In this document: positions 43,926 to 52,304 of the stretch, piece by piece
Position numbering within the stretch: the stretch's first letter is position 1
Layout of the letters: each line of letters begins with the position of its first letter
NCBI RefSeq assembly: GCF_001613205.1
Contig: NZ_BDBX01000021.1
Span: forward strand, 124,001 to 188,000
Length of the DNA: 64,000 nt
Origin: Nocardia sienata NBRC 100364
Lineage (GTDB): Bacteria; Actinomycetota; Actinomycetes; Mycobacteriales; Mycobacteriaceae
Reading direction: 5' to 3'
Made by a program: the position numbers and the translations under genes
The notes under the pieces: generated by a model
Told to the model about the DNA's origin: nothing
Databases searched by the model: none
What the model saw: only the letters and a program-made list of their open reading frames with translations

Positions 43926-45515
43926 TCAGTTCACCTGCCGACCCTCGCCCCAGTACTGCGCTCGCAGCGCTTTCTTGTCGGGTTTACCGAGCGGGCTGAC
44001 CGGAATGCTCTCGGCGAAATCGACGGTCTTCGGGGTGTAGACCGCACCCTTGCGGTCCTTCACCAGCGCCTGCAGTTCCTCGACCGGCACCGACTGCCCA
44101 TCACGGAGGACGACGACCGCCTTGACCGCCTCACCCCACTTGTCGTCCGGCACACCGATCACGGCCGCGGCGCTCACCGCCGGATGCGCCGACAGCACAT
44201 CCTCGACCTCACGCGGGTACACATTGAACCCGCCGGACACGATCATGTCCTTCTTCCGGTCGACGATGTAGAGGAAACCCTCCTCGTCCTGCCGGGCGAT
44301 ATCGCCGGTGTGCAGCCAGCCGAATTCGGTGGCTTCCGCGGTCTGTTCGGGTTTGTTCAGATACCCGTTCATCACCAGTGGGCCGCGGACACACACCTCG
44401 CCCGGTTCGCCCTGGGGCACCTCGTTGCCCTTCTCATCGAGGAGCGCCACCGACAGCCACGGCACCGGACGGCCGCAACTGGCCAGCCGCTCCGGTTTGT
44501 TCAGGTCGTGGTCGCCGCGTCGCAGCACCGAGATGGTCATCGGGCTCTCGGCCTGGCCGTAGAACTGGAAGAAGATGGGACCGAACTTCTCGATCGCCTC
44601 GGCCAGCCGGGTCGGGGAGATCGCGGAGGCGCCGTAGAACACCGTCTGCAGGCTGGACAGGTCGTACTTGTCGAGGTCGGGGCTGTCCAGCAGCGCGTAG
44701 AGCATGGTGGGCACCAGCATGGTGGCGGTGATCTTGTACTTCTCGATCGCCTCGAGCACCTTGGCGGGGTGGAAGTACGGCAGCACCACGATGGAACCAC
44801 CCTGCTGGGCGGTGGGACCCCAGAACGCGGCGCCCGCGTGGCTCAGCGGGGTGCACACCAGGAACCGGACCTCGTCGGGCCATTCCCATTCGGTCATCTG
44901 GATGCGCAGCATGGTGGTGCTGCCGCGGAAGCTCATCTCCACACCCTTCGGCTTACCGGTGGTGCCGCCGGTATAGGCCAGGCTCATGGTCGCGTTGGGA
45001 TCCACCTGCGGACCGCGCACCCGCTCGGGGGTGAACCCGGCGGCCAGTTCGATGAGATCGGTCCCCGCCTCGGACGGGCCGAACGAGAACAGGTTCCGCA
45101 GCCCGGGCACCTTGTCCCGCAACTGCGCGGCACGTTCGTCGAAACCGCTCGGGTCGTAGATCAGGGTTTCCACGCCCGCGTCCTCGAGGACGTAGGCGTG
45201 ATCATCGAGCGAGCCCATGGGATGCAGCGCCATGGCCCGTGACCCGTTCACATTGTTGGCGCCCTGGGCGAAGATCACCTCAGGCCGATTGGCCGAGAGC
45301 ACCGCCACCGGGGAGCCCACCCCGAGACCGGCCGAAGCCAACGCCTGGGCGAACCGGCTGATCTGATCGCGCACGTCGCGGTAGGTCAGGGTGGCGTCGT
45401 CGATATGGACCGCGGTGCGGTCGGCATAACGCTCGAGAGCTTTGCCCAGCAGGTCCACCGCCAGCGGCTCACGGTGCAGCAGGGCGGCGTCTTCGACGTG
45501 CGGTTCAGTGTTCAT
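43926..45515 (-). CDS. Acyl-CoA synthetase (FadD family)
   Basis: 529-residue AMP-forming ligase: P-loop-like YTGGTTGKPKG, FYGQAESP, GWLHTGDIARQDEEGFLYIVDRKKDMIVSGGFNVYPREVE, and the C-terminal catalytic Lys in PLGKPDKK. It activates a carboxylic acid to its CoA thioester. A KstR-type box 138 nt upstream ties it to sterol catabolism, with a side-chain or ring-derived acid as the likely substrate. The start ATG 45515 is preceded by GAAAGG; the longer open frame is not coding-like. The specific fadD number cannot be assigned. Confidence 0.92.
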   Translation of the reverse strand: MNTEPHVEDAALLHREPLAVDLLGKALERYADRTAVHIDDATLTYRDVRDQISRFAQALASAGLGVGSPVAVLSANRPEVIFAQGANNVNGSRAMALHPMGSLDDHAYVLEDAGVETLIYDPSGFDERAAQLRDKVPGLRNLFSFGPSEAGTDLIELAAGFTPERVRGPQVDPNATMSLAYTGGTTGKPKGVEMSFRGSTTMLRIQMTEWEWPDEVRFLVCTPLSHAGAAFWGPTAQQGGSIVVLPYFHPAKVLEAIEKYKITATMLVPTMLYALLDSPDLDKYDLSSLQTVFYGASAISPTRLAEAIEKFGPIFFQFYGQAESPMTISVLRRGDHDLNKPERLASCGRPVPWLSVALLDEKGNEVPQGEPGEVCVRGPLVMNGYLNKPEQTAEATEFGWLHTGDIARQDEEGFLYIVDRKKDMIVSGGFNVYPREVEDVLSAHPAVSAAAVIGVPDDKWGEAVKAVVVLRDGQSVPVEELQALVKDRKGAVYTPKTVDFAESIPVSPLGKPDKKALRAQYWGEGRQVN

Positions 45516-45652
45516 TCGTCTGCCTTTCGGGCCGGCCCGTCCGAGCGGCCCAGTGAAATCGACCGGCGCTCCGGCGCGGCCCCGGGCCGCGGGCACCGCC
45601 ACATGGCGCCGCGGCCCGGGAACCACCCACGGGGCTCGCAAACCGCAAAAAC

Positions 45653-45666
45653 TATAACACGTTCTA
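45653..45666. promoter_or_regulatory. KstR-type operator upstream of the acyl-CoA synthetase gene
   Basis: TATAACACGTTCTA fits TnnAACnnGTTnnA exactly. It overlaps the stop codon of the LysR gene and lies 138 nt upstream of the ligase start, in a locally AT-richer stretch. Confidence 0.7.
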
Positions 45667-46590
45667 CTTTATTTCCGGGGCAAATCCACCGGACCCGGCC
45701 GCCCCGGCGAGAGCGGACCGGCACGCCTCCACATAACCGCGCACCAACGGCCGGATATCGTCACGCCGCCAGGCCAGGGCCAGCTCGCTCGGGCTCACCC
45801 CGTGGACCGGCCGCACCACCACGCCCTCATGCGCGACCAGCGGCGCGTTCCCCGCCGCCAGCAGTACCACCCCGTCACCGCCGCGCACCGCTTCGTAGGT
45901 CTCCTCGGTACTCGATATCTCACCGCCGATGACCGGGGGCCGGCCGCCGCGCTCGTCGATCGCGAGGAAATAGTCCCGCAGCGTCCGGGCCGATTCCGGG
46001 AGTGCCAGGAACGGTTCGTCCAGCAGCTCCGGGAATTCCACGACGTCGCAACGGGCGAGGCGATGGGATTCGGGCAGCGCGACCACCCGCGGTTCGCGCG
46101 CCACCACCACCCATTCGTACCGCTCGGCGCCGGCCAGCGGCAGCCAGACGAACGCCACATCGGTGGATCCATCGGCCAGCCCGGCGGTCGGATCGAGCCA
46201 GCCGATCTGGCGCAGCACTGGTTTGGCGGCCGGATGGGCCGCCGCGAACCGGGCCCGCACCGCCGGGAGCAGACCGCGGCCCGGACTGGTACTGATACCG
46301 ATGGCCAGCGTGGCCCGTTGCCCCGCCTTGGCGGCTTCCACATCGATGTACGCCGACTCCCACGCTGCCAGCATCTGCCGCGCATGCGGTAGCAGCGCCT
46401 CCCCCACCGGAGTGAGCCGGACCGAACGCCCCTCCCGGTCGAACAGCGGCGCGCCCAATTGCTGTTCGAGCGCCCGGATCTGCTTGCTCAGCGCGGGCTG
46501 GGAGACGAACAGGCTTTCGGCGGCGCGGGTGAAATTCAACTGCTCGGCGACCGCCGCGAAATAGCGCAGGTCCCGTCCGTGCACATCCAT
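45664..46590 (-). CDS. LysR-family transcriptional regulator
   Basis: 308-residue LTTR. The winged-helix N-terminus is LRYFAAVAEQLNFTRAAESLFVSQPALSKQIRALEQQLGAPLFDREGRSVRLT; the effector domain follows from about residue 90 (ATLAIGISTSPGRGLL). The divergent SDR gene 84 bp away is its likely target. ATG 46590 is chosen over the TTG 6 nt upstream. The stop overlaps the KstR-type box of the next gene. Confidence 0.92.
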   Translation of the reverse strand: MDVHGRDLRYFAAVAEQLNFTRAAESLFVSQPALSKQIRALEQQLGAPLFDREGRSVRLTPVGEALLPHARQMLAAWESAYIDVEAAKAGQRATLAIGISTSPGRGLLPAVRARFAAAHPAAKPVLRQIGWLDPTAGLADGSTDVAFVWLPLAGAERYEWVVVAREPRVVALPESHRLARCDVVEFPELLDEPFLALPESARTLRDYFLAIDERGGRPPVIGGEISSTEETYEAVRGGDGVVLLAAGNAPLVAHEGVVVRPVHGVSPSELALAWRRDDIRPLVRGYVEACRSALAGAAGSGGFAPEIK

Positions 46591-46674
46591 AACCAACGGT
46601 TATCACACCAGCTCTTGGACATCATCTCGGCACGAGGCCAAGATCGTTGTCGGACACGAACCGAGGAGAACGCA

Positions 46675-47511
46675 ATGAGTAATCCGAAGATCTGGCTGGT
46701 GACCGGGGCGAGCAGCGGCTTCGGCCGCGCGATCACGCAAGCGGCGATCGAGGCCGGCGATACCGTGATCGCGGTGGCGCGCCGCACCGCGGCCCTCGAC
46801 GATCTCGTCGCCGCCCATCCCGACCAGGTGGAAGCACTGGCGCTCGACGTCACCGATACCGAGCGCATCGAGACAGTGGTCGCCGATATCGTCGCCCGCT
46901 ACGGCCGGATCGACGTACTGGTGAACAACGCGGGCCGCACCCAGGTGGGCGCGGTCGAGGAAACCACCGACCGCGAACTGCGCGACCTGTTCGACCTGCA
47001 CTTCTTCGGACCGGCCGCCCTCACCCGCGCGGTACTACCGCATATGCGCGCCCGGCGCTCCGGCGCGATCGTCATGATGAGCAGCGTCGGCGGGCAGCTG
47101 TCGTTCGCGGGCTTCTCCGCCTACAGCGCCACCAAATTCGCGCTGGAGGGTTTCGCCGAGGCACTGACCGAGGAGGTCGCGCCGTTCGGGATCGATGTGC
47201 TGGTCGTGGAACCGGGTGCGTTCCGCACCGGACTCTTCGGGCCCGGAGCCGCCTATTTCAGCGCCGAGAACGAGGTCTACGCCGAGACGGCGGGCGCCAC
47301 GCGGCGCATGGTCGAGACCGGCGACGGCGCCCAGCCCGGCGACCCCGCCAAGGCGGCCGCCGCCATCCGGGCCGCACTGGACGCCGAACGCACACCCCTG
47401 CGCCTCCCGCTGGGCGAGGACGCCGTGGACGGGATACTGGATCATCTCGACGCGGTCCGTGCCGAGATCACGGAATGGGAAAAGGTCACCAGGGCCACGG
47501 CTTTCGATTGA
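46675..47511 (+). CDS. Short-chain dehydrogenase/reductase
   Basis: 278-residue classical SDR. Cofactor motif TGASSGFGRAI, LDVTD, NNAG, and active-site Ser in MMSSVGGQLSF, Tyr and Lys in YSATK; PGAFRTGLFG follows. TGASSGFG with Arg in VARRT suggests NADP preference. The oxidoreductase substrate is unknown. GAGGAG precedes ATG 46675, and it is divergent from a LysR gene. It converges with the ketoglutarate-semialdehyde dehydrogenase gene. Confidence 0.92.
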   Translation: MSNPKIWLVTGASSGFGRAITQAAIEAGDTVIAVARRTAALDDLVAAHPDQVEALALDVTDTERIETVVADIVARYGRIDVLVNNAGRTQVGAVEETTDRELRDLFDLHFFGPAALTRAVLPHMRARRSGAIVMMSSVGGQLSFAGFSAYSATKFALEGFAEALTEEVAPFGIDVLVVEPGAFRTGLFGPGAAYFSAENEVYAETAGATRRMVETGDGAQPGDPAKAAAAIRAALDAERTPLRLPLGEDAVDGILDHLDAVRAEITEWEKVTRATAFD

Positions 47512-47652
47512 GCCGCCGCCCGAGTGCACGGCCGGCGGACCGGGGCGGGTGTTCCCGCGCCACCGGTCCGCCACCGATCGGGTACGGCTCGTGCGGCGGG
47601 ACCCGCCCCGGATCCGCTGGCGGGGGCCGAATTCCGCTCGACGCCCACGGGA

Positions 47653-49248
47653 TCAGTCCCGCGTGACCGCCCCGTCCACCCGCCGCCAGATCCCGAGCGG
47701 GTTGTCCGCCCGGATCTCGTCGGCGAGCAGTTCCTCCGGCACGTTCTGGTAGCTCACCGGCCGCAGGAAACGTTCGATGGCCAGGGTTCCCACCGAGGTG
47801 GTGGCCGGGGCGGTGGTCGCCGGGAAGGGACCGCCGTGCACCACCGCGTGCCCGACCTCGACACCGGTGGGCCAGCCGTCGAAGAGCACCCGCCCCGCGA
47901 TCAGCTCCAATTCCCCGAGCAGCGGCCGGGCGATCTCCCGATCGGCGGCGGTCGCGTGCACGGTGGCTGTGAGCTGGCCTTCCAGCTCCCCGGCCAGTGC
48001 CAGCAGTTCCGCGGTATCGGCGGCGCGCACGATGATCGAACTCGGCCCGAACACCTCGTCCTGGAGTGCGCGGTCGGCCCGGAAACGTGCTGCGGTAGTG
48101 ACGAACAGATGCGGGTCACCCGAACAACTGGTCGTGCCCGCGATTCCGGTGGCGGCCAGCCGCACCCCCTCGGTGCCGGCCAGGCGCTCGATACCGGCGG
48201 CGAACGACGACGCGATCCCTTTGTTCAGCATGGGCGCACCGGCGGCCGCGCCGATCGCCTCGGTGGCCGCGGCCACGAATTCGTCGGCGCCGGGTCCGTC
48301 GGCCAGGAAAACCAGGCCCGGGCTGGTGCACAGCTGCCCGACGCCGGTGGTCAGCGAGGCGACGAATTCCGCGCCCAGGCTCGCGCCGCGTTCGGCCAGC
48401 GCGTCCGGCAGTACGAAGACCGGGTTCACGCTGGACATTTCGGCGTATACCGGGATCGGTACCGGCCGGGCCGCGGCGGCCGCGGCCAGTGCCAGGCCGG
48501 CCTGCCGGGATCCGGTGAAGCCCACCGCGCGGATATGCCGATCCCGGACCAGCGCGAGGCCGGTTTCCACGCCGCCGTGCACCAGCGCGAAGGTCCCCTC
48601 GGGCAGACCGTGCGCCCGGACCGCCGCGAGCACGGCGCGGGCAACCAGTTCGGAGGTGCCCGGATGCGACGGATGCGCTTTGACGACCACCGGTGCGCCC
48701 GCCGCCAGCGCCGAGGCGGTGTCACCGCCCGCCACGGAGAAGGCCAGTGGGAAGTTGCTCGCGGCGAATACCGCCACCGGTCCCACCGGGACCCGGCGCT
48801 GGCGCAGATCGGGTTTCGGCAGCGGCGTCCGCGCCGGGTCGGGCCGGTCGAGCCGGGCGCCGGTCCAGCTGCCCTCCCGCACCACCTCGGCGAACAGTCG
48901 CAACTGCCCGGTGGTGCGGCCGATCTCCCCGCGGATACGCGCCTCGGGCAGGCCGGATTCGGCGATGGCCCGCTGCGCCAGGGCCTCCCCCAGGTTCTCG
49001 ATCTCCGTGGCGATGCCGTCCAGGAACGCCGCGCGCCGGGCGAAGTCGGTGGCCCGGTATTCCGCGAAGGCGGCCCAGGCCGCCGCCCCGGCCCGCGCGA
49101 TGGTGGCGGCGTCGGCTTCGCGGAACTCCGGTTCGAGCGTGGCGCCGGTCGCCGGATTCACCGCGCGGAAAGCCCCCGTGGTACCGGGGACCTCGGTGCC
49201 GCCGAGCAGGTTCGCGCCGGTGAGGCGTTCGGTTTCGGTACTGGTCAT
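47653..49248 (-). CDS. 2,5-dioxovalerate (alpha-ketoglutarate semialdehyde) dehydrogenase
   Basis: 531-residue ALDH of the KGSADH subgroup, oxidising 2,5-dioxopentanoate to 2-oxoglutarate. Subgroup signs are [31 protein letters not shown], general base Glu in [14 protein letters not shown], and nucleophile Cys in [11 protein letters not shown]. It overlaps kdgD by 4 nt (ATGA) and would act directly after it, draining hexarates into the TCA cycle. The upstream dehydratase (gudD/garD) is not in the window. Confidence 0.92.
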   Translation of the reverse strand: MTSTETERLTGANLLGGTEVPGTTGAFRAVNPATGATLEPEFREADAATIARAGAAAWAAFAEYRATDFARRAAFLDGIATEIENLGEALAQRAIAESGLPEARIRGEIGRTTGQLRLFAEVVREGSWTGARLDRPDPARTPLPKPDLRQRRVPVGPVAVFAASNFPLAFSVAGGDTASALAAGAPVVVKAHPSHPGTSELVARAVLAAVRAHGLPEGTFALVHGGVETGLALVRDRHIRAVGFTGSRQAGLALAAAAAARPVPIPVYAEMSSVNPVFVLPDALAERGASLGAEFVASLTTGVGQLCTSPGLVFLADGPGADEFVAAATEAIGAAAGAPMLNKGIASSFAAGIERLAGTEGVRLAATGIAGTTSCSGDPHLFVTTAARFRADRALQDEVFGPSSIIVRAADTAELLALAGELEGQLTATVHATAADREIARPLLGELELIAGRVLFDGWPTGVEVGHAVVHGGPFPATTAPATTSVGTLAIERFLRPVSYQNVPEELLADEIRADNPLGIWRRVDGAVTRD

Positions 49249-50162
49249 CGGCTCACCTTCTTCACGAGGTCGGCCAGTTCGGCGAGTTCGGTCTCGTCGA
49301 GATCGGTCAGCGGGCTGCGCACCGGACCGGCCGGTCGGCCGATGACCTTCATACCCGCCTTGACGATGCTCACCGCGTAGCCGGGTTTGCGATTACGCAG
49401 GTCGCAGTACGGGATCACGAATTCGTTCAACGCATTCACCACGAAGGCATTGTCGCCGCGGCGCAGGGCCCGGTAGAAGTCGGTCGCGAATTCCGGGAGG
49501 AAGTTGTAGATCGCCGAGGAGTAGGTGGTCACGCCCAGCGCCAGGTAGGGCAGGGCGAACATCTCCGCGGTGGGCAGGCCGCCGACGTAGATGAGCCGGT
49601 CGCCGACCCCGGCGTAGATGCGGGTCATCTGTTCGATATTGCCGATACCGTCCTTGAACCCGATCAGATTGGGGCAGCGGTCGGCCAGTTCGGCGACGGC
49701 GGATTCGGAGTAGGCGGCGTTGGCCCGCGAGTAGATCACGACGCCCAGATCGGTGGCCGCGCAGACCTGCCGCACATGGTCGACCAGGCCCTGCTGACTC
49801 GCCTCGGTGAGGTAGGGCGGCAGCAGCAGAATGCCGCTCGCACCGGCGCGCTCCGCGGCGCGCGCCATTTCGACCGCGGTCGCGGTGCCGTATCCGGCGG
49901 GAGCGATGACCGGCAGGCCGTCCGGCGCCTCCTGTACCGCGGCGGTGACCACCTGTTCGACCTCGGCCGGGGTGAGGGAGAAGAATTCGCCGGTGCCGCC
50001 CGCGGCGAACAGCCCGGACGCGTCGTACTGACCGAGCCAGGCGATGTTGTCCCGGTAGGCGGCTTCGTCGAACGAGCCGTCGGCGCGCAGATGCGTGACC
50101 GGGAAGGACAGAAGGCCGGAGCCCAGCTTCCGGGCGATTTCCTGGGGAGGGGCTGTGGTCAT
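49245..50162 (-). CDS. kdgD: 5-dehydro-4-deoxyglucarate dehydratase
   Basis: 305-residue member of the DHDPS/NAL class I aldolase family. It dehydrates and decarboxylates 5-keto-4-deoxyglucarate to 2,5-dioxopentanoate. KdgD-type features are [30 protein letters not shown], Schiff-base Lys170 in IGFKDGIGN, and [12 protein letters not shown]. Ribosome-binding site AGGAG before ATG 50162. It is the first gene of a two-gene catabolic operon, divergent from a LysR gene 106 bp away. Confidence 0.93.
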   Translation of the reverse strand: MTTAPPQEIARKLGSGLLSFPVTHLRADGSFDEAAYRDNIAWLGQYDASGLFAAGGTGEFFSLTPAEVEQVVTAAVQEAPDGLPVIAPAGYGTATAVEMARAAERAGASGILLLPPYLTEASQQGLVDHVRQVCAATDLGVVIYSRANAAYSESAVAELADRCPNLIGFKDGIGNIEQMTRIYAGVGDRLIYVGGLPTAEMFALPYLALGVTTYSSAIYNFLPEFATDFYRALRRGDNAFVVNALNEFVIPYCDLRNRKPGYAVSIVKAGMKVIGRPAGPVRSPLTDLDETELAELADLVKKVSR

Positions 50163-50233
50163 GGCTGTGCGCTCCTGTTCGAGGGTGACCTTCTGCCCTC
50201 ACCCTAGGAAGCCCTATGATTCACGTCCAACAC

Positions 50234-50250
50234 TGATTACATATCTATCA
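50234..50250. promoter_or_regulatory. Candidate LysR-type operator
   Basis: TGATTACATATCTATCA is an AT-rich imperfect dyad (TGAT-N9-ATCA), centred in the 106-bp divergent region between kdgD and its LysR gene, where LTTR sites are usually found. Confidence 0.4.
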
Positions 50251-50268
50251 ATACAAGGTCGGTATCGA

Positions 50269-51201
50269 ATGTTCACCTTCGTCCAACTCACCCATTTCGT
50301 CGCCGTGGCCGAGGAGTTGCATTTCGGGCGGGCGGCGCAACGCCTGCGGATGACGCAGCCGCCGTTGAGCCGGCAGATCCAGCTTCTGGAGAAGGAGGTC
50401 GGCGCGGAACTGTTCGACCGCTCCAACCGCTCGGTGAAGCTCACTCGCGCCGGTCGCGCCTTCCTGCTCGATGCCCGTCGGCTGCTCCAGCAGGCCGAGC
50501 GGGCCACCCTCGCGGTGCGCCGGGTCTCGGCCGGAACCGGGGGAGTCCTGCGACTGGGATTCACCGGGGCGAGCGTGCACTCCGGGTTGCCCCGAGTACT
50601 CGCCGCGGCACGGACGGCACTACCCGATGTCGATGTGGAGTTACGTGAGATGGTGACCATGGACCAGGTGGAGGCGCTCTCGGAAGGGGCGCTCGATCTG
50701 GGTATGGTCCGGCCGCCGATCACCCGGCCGGACCTGACCACCCGCACCCTCGTGCGCGAGGGGCTGATCGCGGCCCTGCCCGCGGATCACGCACTGGCGG
50801 CCGAGGCGGGACCGATCCCGGTGACCGCGCTGCACGGCGTGGAGATGGTGATGCACGCGCCGGTCGAGGCGCGGTACTTCCACGACCTGATCACCACCGT
50901 GCTGCACGCGGCGGCCGTGATCCCGGTGATCACCCAGTACATGACCCAGATCCACAGCATCCTGGCGTTGGTGAATCTGGGCTGGGGCGTGGCGCTGGTG
51001 CCGGAATCGGCCACCGGTATGCGGTTCGACCACGTGGTCTATCGCCCGCTGGAGGGGGTGCCGGCCCAGGTGGAGCTGGATCTGGTGTGGCGCCATGGCA
51101 ACGAGAACCCGGCCTTCACCCGGCTGATGACGGAACTGGAAGGCGCCGACCACGACTCTTTCGCCGGTCCCGATTCCTTTCCTGTATCGATCCATCCCTA
51201 A
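50269..51201 (+). CDS. LysR-family regulator of the kdgD operon
   Basis: 310-residue LTTR: LTHFVAVAEELHFGRAAQRLRMTQPPLSRQIQLLEKEVGAELFDRSNRSVKLTRAG, then an effector-binding domain. Divergent from kdgD, so it is inferred to sense a glucarate/galactarate intermediate and activate the operon. ATG 50269 follows AAGG; the open frame upstream overlaps kdgD in antisense and is not used. Confidence 0.9.
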   Translation: MFTFVQLTHFVAVAEELHFGRAAQRLRMTQPPLSRQIQLLEKEVGAELFDRSNRSVKLTRAGRAFLLDARRLLQQAERATLAVRRVSAGTGGVLRLGFTGASVHSGLPRVLAAARTALPDVDVELREMVTMDQVEALSEGALDLGMVRPPITRPDLTTRTLVREGLIAALPADHALAAEAGPIPVTALHGVEMVMHAPVEARYFHDLITTVLHAAAVIPVITQYMTQIHSILALVNLGWGVALVPESATGMRFDHVVYRPLEGVPAQVELDLVWRHGNENPAFTRLMTELEGADHDSFAGPDSFPVSIHP

Positions 51202-51543
51202 TTGGTGTTGGACCGCAATCCCCCGGGCTCTCTACATTCAGTGCCGTACGGCGAGTCGCCCGGACGACCGGAGTCGGTGAACCTCCGCGGCGAGCGCGTC
51301 CGCGCCATCCCACCGATACGCGGGAGCCGTGCCCGGTCGCGGAACCGGCGAGCACCCCGCCGCACTCGCCGTGAGCCGGCGCGCATTCGCCGCCCGCGAT
51401 GAGGGCGGGCGGCGAAACCGTGCCTTCGATTCCGAGCCACAATTCCCACGGCGACCCGCGATCGAATCCGCCCTCGCGGGCTACGCCGCTTCCCGAGAAG
51501 GCCGCCGCGGTGCGCCCGAGGCGAACGGTCCGTCGCCACCCAC
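51202..51543. other. Intergenic stretch without supported genes
   Basis: The start of a ~530-bp gap after the LysR gene. Open frames on both strands are Arg/Pro-rich with no recognisable domain. The right part of the gap holds a MerR-like fragment and the Rrf2 promoter. Confidence 0.4.
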
Positions 51544-51670
51544 TCCATCGGCGATCCGGCCGCCCGGTTCGGCCTCGCCACTCATGTCCCCCGCCACCGG
51601 GAGAGCGTCGGCCTGCTCACCCCCGCCGCCGGAGTCAGCGGTCGCCGCCGGTCAGGCGCGGTCGTCTCGG
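51544..51670 (+). pseudogene. Remnant of a MerR-family regulator N-terminus
   Basis: In one frame the sequence reads SIGDPAARFGLATHVPRHRE followed by SVGLLTPAAGVSGRRR, which is the MerR helix-turn-helix of the type IGExAxRFGLxTHVLRHWExxGLLxP with changes at key places (RHRE for RHWE, Pro in the recognition region). No start codon with a ribosome-binding site precedes it, and the frame then loses similarity. It appears to be a decayed fragment. Confidence 0.5.
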
Positions 51671-51708
51671 GCCGGAAGGTGAGCACTGCGTCCTTGCGAC
51701 CTCCAACC

Positions 51709-51725
51709 GGGATAGTTAGTATCCC
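51709..51725 (+). promoter_or_regulatory. Palindrome immediately before the Rrf2 start codon, probable autoregulatory operator
   Basis: GGGATA-GTTAG-TATCCC: perfect 6-bp arms, followed by TTTTT and then the ATG at 51731. No ribosome-binding site fits between, so the message is probably leaderless and the dyad overlaps the promoter. Confidence 0.5.
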
Positions 51726-51730
51726 TTTTT

Positions 51731-52204
51731 ATGAAAATGGGCGAGGGCGTCGAGTGGAGCCTGCACTGCTGTGTCACGCTGACCTGGCTCGACGACCGAT
51801 GGCCGGTACCGATCGCCCGGCTGGCCGCCTGGTTCGACCTACCGGTGGAGTACCTGAAGAAACGGCTGCAGGCGCTGGTGCGCGCCGGGATTCTCACCTC
51901 AACCCCGGGCGTACGCGGCGGTTTCGGCCTGGCCCGGCCACCGGAACGGATCACCCTGCTCGATGTGGTCACCGCCGTCGAAGGCGGGGTGGACCCGTTC
52001 CGCTGCACCGAGATCCGGCAGCGCGGCGGCAGCGGGCGCAGCCCGGGTGCGGAGTTCACCCGTCCGTGCGGGATCTCGCAGGCCATGCGCCGCGCGGAAC
52101 TGGCGTGGCGGCGGGAACTCGCCGCCCAGACCATCGCCGACCTCGCCGCCGAAGCCCCGGCGTCCGCGGCGGAGCGCACCCGGCGCGAATTCACCAACCC
52201 CTGA
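51731..52204 (+). CDS. Rrf2-family transcriptional regulator
   Basis: 157-residue Rrf2-type winged-helix regulator: VEWSLHCCVTLTWL, PIARLAAWFDLPVEYLKKRLQALVRAGILTSTPGVRGGFGLARPPERITLLDVVTAVEG. Conserved Cys residues (FRCTEIRQRG and FTRPCGISQAM) could bind a redox group, but the classic three-Cys FeS spacing of IscR/NsrR is not present. Followed 100 bp later by an FAD-dependent oxidoreductase, a common pairing that suggests redox or electrophile sensing. The start may be ATG 51731 or 51737. Confidence 0.9.
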   Translation: MKMGEGVEWSLHCCVTLTWLDDRWPVPIARLAAWFDLPVEYLKKRLQALVRAGILTSTPGVRGGFGLARPPERITLLDVVTAVEGGVDPFRCTEIRQRGGSGRSPGAEFTRPCGISQAMRRAELAWRRELAAQTIADLAAEAPASAAERTRREFTNP

Positions 52205-52304
52205 TCTCGCGACAGGCCCGGCCCCGCCTACCGGGCGCCGGATCGCCGCGGGTCTCCGATAGAGAAGATTCTCATCCCGATCACCGAAGCCCCAGGAGGA
52301 TGAC

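Noticed and set aside
51198..51581. A 127-codon minus-strand gene in the gap before the Rrf2 gene
   Set aside because: It is Arg/Gly/Pro-rich with no domain and overlaps the MerR-like remnant on the opposite strand.
51709..51730. Hairpin plus T-run as a Rho-independent terminator
   Set aside because: It ends directly at the Rrf2 start codon, so it would terminate before the gene; an operator is the better reading.
52258..52280. GATAGAGAAGATTCTCATC as a second Rrf2 operator
   Set aside because: It is an imperfect dyad with different spacing from the GGGATA-N5-TATCCC site, so a shared regulator cannot be supported by eye.
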